A DNA stretch of 64,000 nucleotides from Arthrobacter sp. ISL-5 (GCF_018613835.1 NZ_JAGGPM010000004.1:124001-188000); one strand, 5' to 3'; shown: positions 29,915 to 39,822, numbered from the stretch's first letter. Program-made: numbers and translations. The notes: generated by a model from the sequence alone, not told the origin.

Positions 29915-29926
29915 GCGTTGGGCAGG

Positions 29927-31501
29927 CTACTGCTGGACGATCAGCTCCGGGTTGGCCTGCTGGCACACTGTGTCCCCGGCGGTCTGGTTCACGATGTCCT
30001 TCGGCACGGTGGTCTTGCCGAATTTGGTTCCGGACGTAAAGTCGGCACCGAGGTACACCTGCACGCCTGAGAGTCCGGGTGACGGCGCGATCTGGCCGGC
30101 CGGGATGCCGAGCAGCGCGGCGACATCCTTCGCCACATCCGCGAACTCGGGTCCGTAATAGACGAAGGTCTTCGCTGCGGGGTCGGCTTCCAGCGGCACG
30201 ACCTGGGTGAATCCGCCGGCGATCACAGCTTCGGCGATCTCCTGCGTCCTCGTGGGGACACCCGTCCCGTTGGCGACGGTGACCGGCTGCAGCGTCTTGT
30301 CATACGGGGCCGCAGGTTTGGTAGGCGTTGGCGTGGCCGACGGCTTGGCGCTGGCCGATGGTGTGGCCGACGGCGAAGGAGTTGCCTTGCCCTCCGGGTC
30401 GGTGAGGTCGATGTCCTCCTTCAGGGCCGCAAATAGCTGGGACGCCGCGGGCTGCGCGGGATCCAGCCGGTTCGGATCGCTGGCAGCAGGAGCCGTCGGG
30501 ACGGCAACAAAGGCAACCTTCCCCACATCAATCGTCTTGAGCCGGTTGCCGATGGTGATCATCGCCGGAACGGACGCCAGTCCTTCATCGACCGTGAGGT
30601 TCTGCGTCACGACATCGGCGATGGTCAGCATCTTCGCCGGATCCGACAGGGTGCCGTCGTCCTTGATCTTCCGCGTCAGGGAGGACAGGAACCCCTGCTG
30701 GGCTTTGATGCGGCCGAGGTCGCCGCCGTCCGCGAACGCGTGCCGCGTGCGGAGGAAGGCCAGGGCCTGCTCGCCCTTCACCTGGGAAGTTCCCTTGGGC
30801 AGCCGGAGCCGCGAGTCGGGATCGTAGACGGAGTCGCTGATGCACACGTCGACGCCGCCCACCGTGTTGGACAGTTCCTTGACGGCGTTGAAGTCGGCCA
30901 TCATGAAGTGGTCCACCTCGAGCCCGGTCAGCTTGTTGACGGTGTCCACGGCGCAGCCTATGCCGGCCTCGTTCATTGCCTCGTTGATCATGACGCCGGT
31001 GCGCGCGGGGTATTCCTTGCCCGTCTTTTGGTCGGTGCACTTGGGAATGTCCACCAGCAGGTCACGGGGGAAGCTGATGACGTTGACCCGCTTGTTGTCC
31101 TCGGAGATGTCCATGAGCATCATCACGTCGGAGTTGCCGTAGCCCGTCGAATCGTCGGCGCTGCCGTAGGTGGCGTTCTTGCCGTCGCGGGTGTCGGATC
31201 CGAGAATGAGGATCTGCATCCGGCCGGTGGCATCGTCGATGGTGTCCGTGCGGCCATTTCCGGCGCCGAGTGCGGACGTGGAAATGTTCGACTGGAGCCG
31301 GAAGTACCAGTACCCGGCGAAGGCAAGCCCGCCTAGGAGGACCACGGAGACGACGGCGGTGGTCACCTTCAGCCACAGCGGCATGTTGCGCACGTTCAAG
31401 TGCCGGGCGGCGCCCACGCGGGCGTCTTCGGCGTGCCGGGCAGCTGGCTCGGACCGGGATGTGCCCGGCCCTTGTGCGCGGTTGTCGCGGCGTCGCACCA
31501 C
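29927..31501 (-). CDS. LytR-CpsA-Psr (LCP) family protein with LytR_C domain
   Basis: A 524-residue membrane-anchored protein. A charged cytoplasmic N-terminus and one helix (KVTTAVVSVVLLGGLAFAGYWYF, about 45-67) precede an extracellular LCP domain: ILILGSDTRDGKN, SDVMMLMDISEDNKRVNVISFPRDLLVDIP, GCAVDTVNKLTGLEVDHFMMADFNAVKELSNTVGGVDVC, ALAFLRTRHAFADGGDLGRIKAQQGFLSSL. A Ser/Pro/Ala-rich linker (about 380-410) then leads to a C-terminal LytR_C domain. LCP enzymes transfer glycopolymers (teichoic-type or arabinogalactan-like) from lipid carriers to peptidoglycan. Confidence 0.93.
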   Translation of the reverse strand: MVRRRDNRAQGPGTSRSEPAARHAEDARVGAARHLNVRNMPLWLKVTTAVVSVVLLGGLAFAGYWYFRLQSNISTSALGAGNGRTDTIDDATGRMQILILGSDTRDGKNATYGSADDSTGYGNSDVMMLMDISEDNKRVNVISFPRDLLVDIPKCTDQKTGKEYPARTGVMINEAMNEAGIGCAVDTVNKLTGLEVDHFMMADFNAVKELSNTVGGVDVCISDSVYDPDSRLRLPKGTSQVKGEQALAFLRTRHAFADGGDLGRIKAQQGFLSSLTRKIKDDGTLSDPAKMLTIADVVTQNLTVDEGLASVPAMITIGNRLKTIDVGKVAFVAVPTAPAASDPNRLDPAQPAASQLFAALKEDIDLTDPEGKATPSPSATPSASAKPSATPTPTKPAAPYDKTLQPVTVANGTGVPTRTQEIAEAVIAGGFTQVVPLEADPAAKTFVYYGPEFADVAKDVAALLGIPAGQIAPSPGLSGVQVYLGADFTSGTKFGKTTVPKDIVNQTAGDTVCQQANPELIVQQ

Positions 31502-31618
31502 AGGCTGTACCTTTCCTTAAAAAATGGGATCCGGCCTATTTTAGTCGCCGTGTCTGGGAATTTGCCGAAAGCGCGCCTAATCGCCGGCGCGGCGGCGCCG
31601 GGAAACAGGCAGCGGGGG

Positions 31619-32578
31619 TCAGAATCCGAGCTTGACCAGCTGCTTGGGATCGCGCTGCCAGTCCTTGGCGACCTTCACATGAAGGTCGAGGTAAATGCGC
31701 GTTCCCAGCAGGGCCTCGATGCCCTTGCGAGCGTTCGTGCCGACGTCCCGCAGCCTGCTTCCGCCCTTGCCGATGATGATGGCCTTCTGGGACGGGCGCT
31801 CCACGTAGAGGTTCACCCGGACGTCGAGGAGCTGGTTGTCTTCGGCCCGCCCCTCCCGGGGAACGATCTCGTCGACGACGACAGCCAGGGAGTGGGGCAG
31901 CTCATCCCGCACGCCCTCCAGCGCGGCCTCGCGGATCAGTTCCGCCACCATGACGGCTTCCGGCTCGTCGGTCAGCTCGCCGTCGGGGTAGAGCGGCGGC
32001 GACGGCGGCATGTGGCTGATCAGGACGTCCGCCACCGTGCCCACCTGGAACCCGTCGGTCGCTGACACCGGAACGATGTCCTTCCAGCCTTCCTCGCCGA
32101 GCACTTCCCGTCCCAGCGCGGCGACCGCCAGCAGCTGTTCGGTCAGGGCCTGGCGGTCCACGAGGTCGGCCTTTGTGACGAGGGCGATGATCGGCTTGCG
32201 TCCCACGGCAGCGAGCTGCGCGGCAATGAATTTATCGCCGGGGCCGATCTTCTCGTTGGCCGGAAGGCAGAACCCGATCGCGTCCACTTCGGCGAGCGTG
32301 TCGGCGACGAGGTCATTGAGCCGCTTGCCCAGCAGTGTGCGCGGCCGGTGCAGCCCTGGTGTATCCACCAGGATCAGCTGGGCGTCGTCGCGGTGCACGA
32401 TCCCCCGAATGGTGTGCCGCGTGGTCTGCGGCTTCGCGGAGGTAATGGCGACTTTCTTGCCCACCAGGGCGTTGGTCAGCGTAGACTTTCCGGCGTTCGG
32501 CCGGCCCACCAGGACGGAGAATCCGGCGTGGTAACCGCCGAAGGGTTCGCCGCCGTCGGCCTTATTCTGCTTGCTCAC
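31619..32578 (-). CDS. era: GTPase Era
   Basis: A 319-residue ribosome-assembly GTPase that binds the 3' end of 16S rRNA. G1 GRPNAGKSTL, G3 DTPGLHRP, G4 TKAD and the C-terminal KH domain (SQKAIIIGKGGSRLRDVGTNARKGIEALLG) are clear. GTG 32578 is chosen for its GGGAG RBS; it overlaps the end of the upstream CBS-domain gene by 17 nt. Last gene of the phoH-ybeY-CBS-era operon, an order widely conserved in actinobacteria. Confidence 0.95.
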   Translation of the reverse strand: MSKQNKADGGEPFGGYHAGFSVLVGRPNAGKSTLTNALVGKKVAITSAKPQTTRHTIRGIVHRDDAQLILVDTPGLHRPRTLLGKRLNDLVADTLAEVDAIGFCLPANEKIGPGDKFIAAQLAAVGRKPIIALVTKADLVDRQALTEQLLAVAALGREVLGEEGWKDIVPVSATDGFQVGTVADVLISHMPPSPPLYPDGELTDEPEAVMVAELIREAALEGVRDELPHSLAVVVDEIVPREGRAEDNQLLDVRVNLYVERPSQKAIIIGKGGSRLRDVGTNARKGIEALLGTRIYLDLHVKVAKDWQRDPKQLVKLGF

Positions 32579-33905
32579 GTGGAACTCCCTGTTGCATTGA
32601 TTCGGCCTCGTCGAGAAGGTCTTCAAGGTCAGTATCGTTTGGAACGGCGCCTTTTGGAACGGCGGCCGCAATGATGTGGCTGACGCGGTTTCGGCGGCCT
32701 TCAAGCCGCTCGGCCCGCAGGGTTACGCCGTCTACTTCCACCGTGCTGCCGACGATGGGAACGCGGCCCAGGGCCTTGGCCAGCAGGCCGCCGACGGTGT
32801 CCACTTCGTCGTCGTCGAGCTCGATGTCGAAAAGCTCCCCGAGGTCGTCGATGCTCATCCGGGCGCTCACCCGGTACGTTCCGTCGTCCAGTTCGGTCGC
32901 TTCGGCGCTCTCGGTGTCGTACTCATCGACGATCTCGCCGACGAGTTCTTCGATCAGGTCTTCGAGCGTGACGAGCCCGGCGGTGCCGCCGTACTCATCT
33001 ATGACGATCGCCACGTGCGTGGATTCCTTTTGCAGCTCCCGGAGAAGGTCACTCACGGGCTTGGAATCCGGCACGTACCGCACCTCGCGGGCCAGCTCGT
33101 CCACCACCGGCGGCTCTTCCTCTGGTCCCAGGCCGTGAATGGCGGCAGCCACGTCCTTAAGGTAGATAATCCCCAGGATCTGGTCGGTGTTCTCCCCGAT
33201 GACGGGCATCCTGGAGTACCCGGAGCGGAGGAACAGGGACATCGCACGGTGCAGGCTTGAGCCGGCGTCGATGGTCAGGATGTCGGTCCGGGGCACCATG
33301 ACCGCCCGGACCAGGGTGTCTCCGAAGTCGAACACGGACTGGATGAGCTCGGCCTCGTTGTCCTCGATCATGTCCGACTCCGTGGCCCGGTCCACGAGCT
33401 CCCGGAACTCCTCTTCGCTGAAGAAGGAGTCATCGCCGCCCGGCGAGCCGGGGGCCACGGAGCTGCCCAGCCTGACGAGCCAGCCCGGTATCGGCCCCAG
33501 GACCCTGGCGAGAAGCCTGATGAGCGGAGCCGAAAACAGGACCACCGCCAACGAATGCGAGCGGCCCAGCTGCCGGGGCGAAACGCCGACGATCACGAAG
33601 CCGAGGACGGCCATGATTCCCGTCGCCGCGAGGCCGGCAAGCCACACACTGCCCAGGAGGCTGTAGAGGAGAACGGCCACGGCCACCGCGGACGCGGTCT
33701 CGAACCAGATGCGCCAGAAGCGGAGCGCCCGCATGTGCGTCATGGGCTGGTCCAGGATCCTGCGGAGCGCGTTGCCGCGGCTCTTCAGGAGCGCCTGTTC
33801 CGCGTCGTGCCGCGGAAGGAAGCTGAATGCGGCTTCGGCGGCCGTCAGCAGCGCTGCGGCGCCGAGAAATACCAGCGCCATGCAGACGAGGAGAAAGGAT
33901 GTCAC
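32562..33905 (-). CDS. Hemolysin-type CNNM/DUF21 transporter with CBS pair (CorC-like)
   Basis: A 447-residue membrane protein. The N-terminal DUF21/CNNM domain has four hydrophobic helices (residues 1-150). Two CBS domains follow (MVPRTDILTIDAGSSLHRAMSLFLRSGYSRMPVIGENTDQILGIIYLKDV; KPVSDLLRELQKESTHVAIVIDEYGGTAGLVTLEDLIEELVGEI), then a C-terminal transporter-associated (CorC_HlyC) domain. The family is linked to Mg2+ efflux and homeostasis; the name hemolysin is historical. It overlaps ybeY by 4 nt and era by 17 nt. Confidence 0.92.
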   Translation of the reverse strand: MTSFLLVCMALVFLGAAALLTAAEAAFSFLPRHDAEQALLKSRGNALRRILDQPMTHMRALRFWRIWFETASAVAVAVLLYSLLGSVWLAGLAATGIMAVLGFVIVGVSPRQLGRSHSLAVVLFSAPLIRLLARVLGPIPGWLVRLGSSVAPGSPGGDDSFFSEEEFRELVDRATESDMIEDNEAELIQSVFDFGDTLVRAVMVPRTDILTIDAGSSLHRAMSLFLRSGYSRMPVIGENTDQILGIIYLKDVAAAIHGLGPEEEPPVVDELAREVRYVPDSKPVSDLLRELQKESTHVAIVIDEYGGTAGLVTLEDLIEELVGEIVDEYDTESAEATELDDGTYRVSARMSIDDLGELFDIELDDDEVDTVGGLLAKALGRVPIVGSTVEVDGVTLRAERLEGRRNRVSHIIAAAVPKGAVPNDTDLEDLLDEAESMQQGVPREQAE

Positions 33906-34375
33906 TGCGTGGTCTCGGACGGAGCTTCTTTGCCGGTGAACGCCGTGAGCAGCTCACGCTGCAGGCCGAACATTTCTGCCTTTTCTTCGGGTTCGTCATG
34001 GTCATAGCCGAGCAGGTGCAGGATTCCGTGCGTCGTCAGCAGCAGCATCTCGTCCTGCGTGGAGTGTCCGGCGTTGCGGGCCTGGCCCTCGGCAACCTGG
34101 GGGCAGATCGCGATGTCGCCGAGCATCCCCTGCGGGGTGGGCTTGTCCGGGGTACCGGGCGTCAGCTCATCCATCGGAACGGAGAGCACGTCAGTGGGGC
34201 CGGGCTCGTCCATGAGTTCGATGTGCAGCTTTTCCATGGCGGGCTCGTCCACCAGCAAAATGGACAGCTCGGCCTGGGGATGAATGTACAGCTGTTCGAA
34301 GATGAACCGGGACAGCGCCACCAGCTGGGCTTCGTCCACCTGGACGCCCGATTCGTTGTTGACCTCAATGCTCAT
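33902..34375 (-). CDS. ybeY: Endoribonuclease / rRNA maturation factor YbeY
   Basis: A 157-residue metalloprotein with the diagnostic zinc motif HGILHLLGYDHDEPEE (HxxxHxxGxDH) and upstream LSVPMDEL / LGDIAICPQVA. YbeY takes part in 16S rRNA 3'-end maturation and ribosome quality control. Its start overlaps the phoH stop by 4 nt and its stop overlaps the next gene by 4 nt, so the operon is tightly coupled. Confidence 0.95.
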   Translation of the reverse strand: MSIEVNNESGVQVDEAQLVALSRFIFEQLYIHPQAELSILLVDEPAMEKLHIELMDEPGPTDVLSVPMDELTPGTPDKPTPQGMLGDIAICPQVAEGQARNAGHSTQDEMLLLTTHGILHLLGYDHDEPEEKAEMFGLQRELLTAFTGKEAPSETTQ

Positions 34376-35460
34376 GCGTGCTCTCCGCGCCTCTCCCGGG
34401 GTACGGAATGCTTGACCCGGTTTCGCTGTACTTCGTCCCAGATGCCGTATGCGTTGACGATGTCGCCGACCAGCCGGTGGCGCACCACGTCCGCGGAGTC
34501 CAGGAAGGAAAAGTTGACGTCGTCTATGCCCTGGAGGATCTCCTCCACAATGCGGAGCCCGGAGCGGGTTCCGAACGGAAGGTCCACCTGGGTGACGTCG
34601 CCGGTGACCACCATCTTCGATCCGAAGCCCAGCCGGGTCAGGAACATCTTCATCTGTTCCGGCGTGGTGTTCTGGGCCTCGTCCAGGATGATGAAGGCAT
34701 CATTGAGCGTCCGGCCCCTCATGTACGCGAGGGGGGCCACTTCAATGGTTCCCGCCGCCATGAGCCGCGGAATGGATTCTGGGTCAATCATGTCGTGCAG
34801 CGCGTCGTACAGCGGCCGAAGATAGGGGTCGATCTTGTCGCTGAGCGTGCCCGGCAGGAACCCGAGCCGCTCGCCTGCTTCAACCGCAGGGCGCGTCAGG
34901 ATGATCCGGCTGACTTCCTTCTGCTGCAGGGCCTGCACGGCCTTTGCCATCGCCAGGTAGGTCTTGCCCGTGCCCGCCGGGCCGATTCCGAAAATCACTG
35001 TGTTGGCATCGATGGCATCCACATAGTTCTTCTGGTTCAGCGTCTTGGGGCGGATGGTCCTGCCGCGGCTGGACAGAATGTCATGGGTCAGCACATCCAC
35101 CGGATTCTGCAGCGACTGGCTGCGGAGCAGCAGGACCAGCTGCTGGAGGACTGCCGGGGTGATCACCGTGCCGCGTGCCACCAGGCCCCGCACCTCATGC
35201 AGCAGGCGCATGATCCGCGGTACATCGGCCGCGGGACCGCTGATTGAGAGTTCATTGCCGCGGACGTGGAAACTGACGGCCGGGAACTGATCCTCGATGA
35301 AGCGCAGGGCTTCGTCGTGGCTTCCGAGGGACTGGACCATCTGATCAGAGTTGTCGAAGATGACCACCTCCGTCCGGACACCGGGGAGAGTATGGGGGAA
35401 TTCACCTGCAGTGCGGTCTCCGGTGTTGAGGCGGCGCTTTCCGTTTGCTGAATCAGTCAT
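34372..35460 (-). CDS. phoH: PhoH family ATPase
   Basis: A 362-residue PhoH-like protein. The N-terminal half carries a KH-like region, followed by the P-loop ATPase: GIGPAGTGKTYLAMAKAVQAL (Walker A), RIILTRPAVEAGERLGFLPG, and FIILDEAQNTTPEQMKMFLTRLGFGSKMVVTGD (Walker B). The family is implicated in RNA metabolism; its place upstream of ybeY and era fits a ribosome or rRNA role. First gene of the operon; start at ATG 35460. Confidence 0.95.
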   Translation of the reverse strand: MTDSANGKRRLNTGDRTAGEFPHTLPGVRTEVVIFDNSDQMVQSLGSHDEALRFIEDQFPAVSFHVRGNELSISGPAADVPRIMRLLHEVRGLVARGTVITPAVLQQLVLLLRSQSLQNPVDVLTHDILSSRGRTIRPKTLNQKNYVDAIDANTVIFGIGPAGTGKTYLAMAKAVQALQQKEVSRIILTRPAVEAGERLGFLPGTLSDKIDPYLRPLYDALHDMIDPESIPRLMAAGTIEVAPLAYMRGRTLNDAFIILDEAQNTTPEQMKMFLTRLGFGSKMVVTGDVTQVDLPFGTRSGLRIVEEILQGIDDVNFSFLDSADVVRHRLVGDIVNAYGIWDEVQRNRVKHSVPRERRGEHA

Positions 35461-35884
35461 GGTGTCGGCCCGCAGGCCTCTTGTTCCCTCCAGTTCGAAA
35501 ATAACTCTTCAGAGTTCTTCCATCTTACGCCAGCGGCCGCCTTCGCTCACCGTCCCCGGTGGTCACGGAGGCGGTGGTCGCGGAGGCAGTGGTCACAGAG
35601 GCGGCGGCCACACGAGGGGCGGTTCGTGACGCGTTCCCGCAATTAGGTATCAACTTTGTATCGGCCTCATATCGTTCCCGTTGCAGTTCGCCCGCCTGCG
35701 GGCAAAGGCACCCGCGGCCCCGGAGCCTTGTGTAATGCTGGAAATGAAGTCAGCGGCATCGGTTCGGCCTGCCCGCCGCCACAACCGCAGACACAGCCAA
35801 CAGACACACTCAGCAGTCACATGCTGCTGATACGAAGGGACCACAGACATCAGGCAGTCAGGAACTTCCAGCCGGAAGACAGCT
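35461..35884. other. Divergent intergenic region phoH / GerMN gene
   Basis: A 424-bp gap between divergent genes. It contains four imperfect copies of a 15-bp unit at 35561-35619. On the minus strand these form part of a short frame (VAAASVTTASATTASVTTG...) without a convincing start or RBS; I do not call it a gene. The phoH side has a GGAGGG RBS-like stretch about 25 nt before its start. No clear promoter hexamer pair or RNA gene was recognised. Confidence 0.5.
35561..35619. repeat. 15-bp imperfect tandem repeat, four copies
   Basis: The unit GGTCACGGAGGCGGT is repeated as 35561-35575, 35576-35590, 35591-35605 and a partial copy 35606-35619, with one to four changes per copy. It lies upstream of phoH. 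It is likely slippage-prone; no function is evident. Confidence 0.7.
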
Positions 35885-36805
35885 TTGCGGATGCGCTCCG
35901 CGGTGCTGCTTGGGCTGTTCCCTGCCGCCTTGCTGTTGTCCGGCTGCATCGCCGATCAGGACCCCGCCGTCACGTCCTCAAACGTGCCCTCCACGTCCCA
36001 GCGCGCCGCGGGAGTCGATGGTGTCCCCACCACCAGCGCCCCGCTGGAGACCATGCAGTCCTCCAACAAGGCACCGGTGTACTGGATCGGGAGGAGCAAC
36101 AGCAACGTCTTCCTGTACCGGGAGTTCCGAGATGTTCCCGACGAGGAAAACCCGATCACCAGGGCGCTGCGTGCCATGATGTCCGAAACACCCCTCGACC
36201 CGGACTACTTCACACCCTGGCAGAACCCCAAGACCATCGCGACGTCGATTTCGGGTAACAACGTCATCACGGTCGATGTGTCCGCCGACGCCTTCAACAG
36301 CAATCTCGACGCCGACATGGCCCAGCGGGCAATCCAGCAGCTTGTGTACACCGCGACGGCAGCGGGTGCGAGTTCCGGCTTGATCGATGCCGGGCAGCAG
36401 ATTGAAGTGGTGATCCTGGTGGACGGGCACACGGACTATGTGGCTTTCAAGCACGTCAAGCTCGGTTCGCCCACGTCACGCAGCGCCGGAATGGTGGCGC
36501 CGGTATGGATCATTGATCCCCAGCAGGGCGTGGAAGTGGCAGACGGCCGCGTTAAGATCACCGGGCGCAGCACCGTTCCCGGCGGCAAGCTGCACTGGCA
36601 GATCCTCAAGGTCCAGGAAAGCGGCGAGAAGGAACGCTACCTGGCCGGCGAGACCACTGCGGCGGCCGAACCGGGGGCCTCCGGGGTCTTCAATATGGCG
36701 GTTAATCTCGGACCGGGCAGCTACGAGGTCCGGGTTTCCCAGATCGGTCCCGGCAAGGCCGACGACGAATTGAACGTGGACTCGCGGGGCTTCACCGTAC
36801 GCTAG
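35885..36805 (+). CDS. GerMN / Gmad2 domain lipoprotein
   Basis: About 305 residues. The N-terminal signal ends in lipobox LLSGC (about residue 21), followed by a Ser/Thr-rich linker. A GerMN domain (APVYWIGRSNSNVFLYREFR ... NVITVDVSADAFNSNLDADMAQRAIQQLVYTATA) precedes a Gmad2 Ig-like domain (VWIIDPQQGVEVADGRVKITGRSTVPGGKLHWQI ... GPGSYEVRVSQIG). GerMN occurs in non-sporulating actinobacteria too (LpqB-like envelope proteins), so this is an extracytoplasmic lipoprotein of unknown role. The start is TTG 35885 or, more likely, ATG 35891. Confidence 0.88.
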   Translation: MRMRSAVLLGLFPAALLLSGCIADQDPAVTSSNVPSTSQRAAGVDGVPTTSAPLETMQSSNKAPVYWIGRSNSNVFLYREFRDVPDEENPITRALRAMMSETPLDPDYFTPWQNPKTIATSISGNNVITVDVSADAFNSNLDADMAQRAIQQLVYTATAAGASSGLIDAGQQIEVVILVDGHTDYVAFKHVKLGSPTSRSAGMVAPVWIIDPQQGVEVADGRVKITGRSTVPGGKLHWQILKVQESGEKERYLAGETTAAAEPGASGVFNMAVNLGPGSYEVRVSQIGPGKADDELNVDSRGFTVR

Positions 36806-36849
36806 CAGCCAGTCGGCCAGCCGCCGGCGCGGCTGCCAGCGGGCGGTTG

Positions 36850-37623
36850 CTACCAGCGCCCTAGGACATCACTGGCGACGACGACGGCGGCCGGCCCGGC
36901 AGTGGAGGACCGCAGTACGTGCGGCCCGAGAAGGGCCGTCACCGCTCCGGCCCCGCACAGCTTGGTGACCTCCCTGGGGCTGATGCCGCCCTCGGGCCCG
37001 ACGATCAGGAGGATCTCGCTGGGTCCGCCGTCCGCCGGCTGGCCCGCCTCGCGCCACCCCTCCAGAACGCGGCGCAGCGGCTTGACGGCGTCCTCGTGGA
37101 GGATCACCGCAAGGCCGGCGGCCGACACCGCGGCGGCAAGGCCCTGCGTATCGACGGCGGAGCGCACCTCCGGGATCCAGGCACGGCGCGCCTGCTTCGC
37201 CGCAGCCGTCACGGCGGACTGCCATTTGGCGTGGGCCTTCGCCGCACGGTCACCCTTCCACCTGACGATGGAGCGTTCGGACTGCCAGGGCACGACTGCA
37301 TCGATGCCGAGTTCGGTGGACGTCTCGATGGCCAGTTCGTCGCGGTCACCCTTCGCCAAGGCCTGAACGAGGACCAGGCGCACTTCAGGCCGCTCTTCAA
37401 CTGTGACGGAGGCACACTCGACCGTCAGTTCCGCCGGCGCCACGCTCGACACCGTCCCGGTGAGCCTTTTGCCGGCGCCGTCGGCGATGTCAACGTTCTC
37501 CCCCACCGCCAGCCGTTTGACAGTGACGGCATGGCGCGCCTCCGCCCCGTCCAGCGTGAAATGGGAACCGGGCACCGCCTCGTCGAGCGCTCCGGCGGTG
37601 GTGAAGAATACGGGGTTGCTCAC
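36850..37623 (-). CDS. rsmE: 16S rRNA (uracil-1498-N3)-methyltransferase
   Basis: A 257-residue SPOUT methyltransferase. A PUA-like N-terminus (FTLDGAEARHAVTVKRLAVGENVDIADGAGKRLTGTV) leads to the knotted SAM site: LVLVQALAKGDRDELAIETSTELGIDAVVPWQSERSIVRW, LIVGPEGGISPREVTKL and ALLGPHVLRSSTAGPAAVVVASDVLG. It methylates U1498 of 16S rRNA. It starts 2 nt after the dnaJ stop, so hrcA-dnaJ-rsmE form an operon. Confidence 0.95.
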   Translation of the reverse strand: MSNPVFFTTAGALDEAVPGSHFTLDGAEARHAVTVKRLAVGENVDIADGAGKRLTGTVSSVAPAELTVECASVTVEERPEVRLVLVQALAKGDRDELAIETSTELGIDAVVPWQSERSIVRWKGDRAAKAHAKWQSAVTAAAKQARRAWIPEVRSAVDTQGLAAAVSAAGLAVILHEDAVKPLRRVLEGWREAGQPADGGPSEILLIVGPEGGISPREVTKLCGAGAVTALLGPHVLRSSTAGPAAVVVASDVLGRW

Positions 37624-37625
37624 CG

Positions 37626-38750
37626 CTACAGGTTGCCGAGGCGGTCCCGCAGCTTGGCGAAGACGCCTCCGCTGGCCGCGAGCTTGCCCTCGGAGAACTG
37701 CTCGCCGCGGAGCTTCGCAAGCTGCCGGAGAAGGTCTTCCTGCGCCGGATCGAGCTTCGACGGCGTCTCAACCTGCAGGTGCACCTTGAGGTCGCCGCGC
37801 CCGTAGCCCCGCAGGTGCGTGACGCCGAGGCCGCGGAGGGTGATGATCTCGCCGGACTGGGTGCCCGCCTTGACGTCGATCTCCTGCTTCCCGTCGAAAG
37901 TGTCGAGGTTCAGCTCGGTGCCCAGGGCCGCGGCCGTCATGGGAATGTTCAGGGTGGCATGGAGGTCGTCGCCGTCGCGGACGTAGGTGGCGTCGTTGTT
38001 GACCCGGATCTCCACGTAGAGGTCGCCCGAGGGGCCGCCGGCCGGGCCGGCTTCACCCTGCCCGGAGAGCTGGATCCGGGTGCCGGTGGCCACACCTGCC
38101 GGAACCTTGATGGTCAGGGACCTGCGGCTGCGGATCCGGCCCTGGCCGTTGCACTCGTTGCAGGGATCCTTGATGACCGTTCCGAAGCCTTCGCAGGAAC
38201 CGCACGGGGCAGAGGTCATCACCTGTCCGAGGATGGACCGCACGGCGCGCTGGACCTGGCCGCTGCCGCCGCAGATGTCGCAGCGTTCGGGGTGGCTGCC
38301 CTCGCGGCAGCATGAACCGTCGCACGTGGGGCAGGTGACCGCGGTGTCCACCTCGATCTTCTTGTTGACGCCGAAGACGGCGTCGCGGAGGTCGATCCGG
38401 ACGCTGATGAGGGCGTCCTGCCCCCTGCGGACGCGCGACGCCGGACCGGAGGTGCCTCCGGCGCCAAAGAAGGTGTCGAAAATGTCCTGGAACGCAAAGC
38501 CCTGCCCGGCGTAGCCGCCGCCGAATCCGTTATCGGTGCCGTTCTCGTTGCCTGTGGTGTCGTAGACGCGGCGCTTCTGCGGATCGGACAGCACTTCGTA
38601 GGCATGCGTGACGGCCTTGAACCGGTCCGAGGCATCTTCACCGGGGTTTACGTCCGGGTGCAGAGTGCGGGCCAGCTTGCGGTAGGCCTTTTTGATCTCT
38701 TCTCCGGTGGCTTCCGGGGAGACTCCAAGAACGTCGTAGTGGCTGCTCAA
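37626..38750 (-). CDS. dnaJ: Chaperone DnaJ
   Basis: A 374-residue type I DnaJ. The J domain starts [36 protein letters not shown] with the HPD motif. A G/F-rich region ([23 protein letters not shown]) precedes the zinc-finger repeats ([34 protein letters not shown]) and the C-terminal substrate domains. It is the DnaK co-chaperone; with hrcA linkage this is the DnaJ2-type actinobacterial copy. TTG 38750 is chosen because it starts the J domain and has GAGGAAG about 10 nt upstream. Confidence 0.95.
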   Translation of the reverse strand: MSSHYDVLGVSPEATGEEIKKAYRKLARTLHPDVNPGEDASDRFKAVTHAYEVLSDPQKRRVYDTTGNENGTDNGFGGGYAGQGFAFQDIFDTFFGAGGTSGPASRVRRGQDALISVRIDLRDAVFGVNKKIEVDTAVTCPTCDGSCCREGSHPERCDICGGSGQVQRAVRSILGQVMTSAPCGSCEGFGTVIKDPCNECNGQGRIRSRRSLTIKVPAGVATGTRIQLSGQGEAGPAGGPSGDLYVEIRVNNDATYVRDGDDLHATLNIPMTAAALGTELNLDTFDGKQEIDVKAGTQSGEIITLRGLGVTHLRGYGRGDLKVHLQVETPSKLDPAQEDLLRQLAKLRGEQFSEGKLAASGGVFAKLRDRLGNL

Positions 38751-38808
38751 AGTTCGTATCTCTTCCTCGTTGTACTGCCTGGGGTGCGGGGACCGCCGGG
38801 CCGTGGAA

Positions 38809-39822
38809 TCACGGGCCCAGGATCCTCGAAAGGTAGCGGGCCACCGCGCGTACGGCGGCCATGGTTGTGGGGTAGTCCATCCGGGTGGGGCCAAGGATGC
38901 CCACCTTGGCGCTGGCGTTGGGGCCGTAGCCCGTGGCCACCACCGAGGCCTCTGCGAGTCCGTCGTAGGGATTCTCCCGGCCGATGCTGACGGCAACGCC
39001 CCGGGGATCCTGTGCCATGTCGCTGAGGAGCCGGAGCATGACGACCTGCTCTTCGAGGGCTTCCAGGACGGGGCCGATGCTGAGCGGGAAGTCCACGTTG
39101 GACCGGGCGAGGTTGGCGGTGCCCGCCATGACCATCCGGTCCTCCCGGCTGCTGTGGGCGAGGGCTTCCAGCGCCCTGCTGAGGGCGACGGCGGCCGGGC
39201 GCTGGGCGGGTCCGCAGCCGGCCAGCACTGCGGCGAGGTGCTGCGGGAGCATGATCAGGGGTGTCCCGGCGACGCCGGCGAGGAACCGTGCCCGCAGGTC
39301 GGACAGGGCGTCGTCCCCCAGTTCCTGGCCCGCATCGATGACGCGCTGCTCCACCTTGCCGCTGTCGGCAATAAGGACGATAAGGACCTTGCGGGGGGCC
39401 AGCAGCACGAATTCGATGTGGCGCACCACGGCGCGGCTCAGGTGCGGGTACTGCACGACGGCGACCTGGTTGGTCAGCTGGGACAGGAGCCTGGCCGTCC
39501 GGTCAAGGACGTCGTCGAGGTCCTCGGATCCTTCCAGCAGCGACTGGATGGCGCGGCGCTCCGCCGCGGACAGCGGCTTGACGGCGGAAATCTGGTCCAC
39601 GAAGAGCCGGTAGCCCTTGTCGGTGGGGATCCGTCCGGCGCTGGTGTGCGGGGCCATGATGAGCCCCTCATCCTCGAGCGCAGCCATGTCGTTGCGGATG
39701 GTGGCGCTGGAAACGCCCAGATGGTGGCGTTCAACCAGGGCTTTTGATCCGACGGGTTCCCGGGAATGGACGTAGTCCTCGACAATGGCGCGCAGCACCT
39801 CGAGCTTGCGTGGTTCGCTCAT
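38809..39822 (-). CDS. hrcA: Heat-inducible transcription repressor HrcA
   Basis: A 337-residue repressor: an N-terminal winged helix ([50 protein letters not shown]), then the HrcA GAF-like core ([55 protein letters not shown]). It binds CIRCE to repress chaperone genes and is tuned by GroEL. ATG 39822 has a GGAGGTG RBS. A CIRCE element lies 59 nt upstream (39881-39907), so the operon is self-regulated. Confidence 0.96.
   Translation of the reverse strand: MSEPRKLEVLRAIVEDYVHSREPVGSKALVERHHLGVSSATIRNDMAALEDEGLIMAPHTSAGRIPTDKGYRLFVDQISAVKPLSAAERRAIQSLLEGSEDLDDVLDRTARLLSQLTNQVAVVQYPHLSRAVVRHIEFVLLAPRKVLIVLIADSGKVEQRVIDAGQELGDDALSDLRARFLAGVAGTPLIMLPQHLAAVLAGCGPAQRPAAVALSRALEALAHSSREDRMVMAGTANLARSNVDFPLSIGPVLEALEEQVVMLRLLSDMAQDPRGVAVSIGRENPYDGLAEASVVATGYGPNASAKVGILGPTRMDYPTTMAAVRAVARYLSRILGP

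Noticed and set aside
27927..29966. A 679-codon frame opposite the M13 peptidase
   Set aside because: Antisense to a clear M13 gene with intact zinc motif; composition is typical of a shadow frame.
35561..35640. Possible CRISPR-like array near phoH
   Set aside because: Repeats are contiguous 15-mers without spacers and without cas genes.
35541..35660. Small minus-strand ORF (VAAASVTTASATTASV...) before phoH
   Set aside because: Only the tandem repeat gives it length; no RBS or credible start codon.
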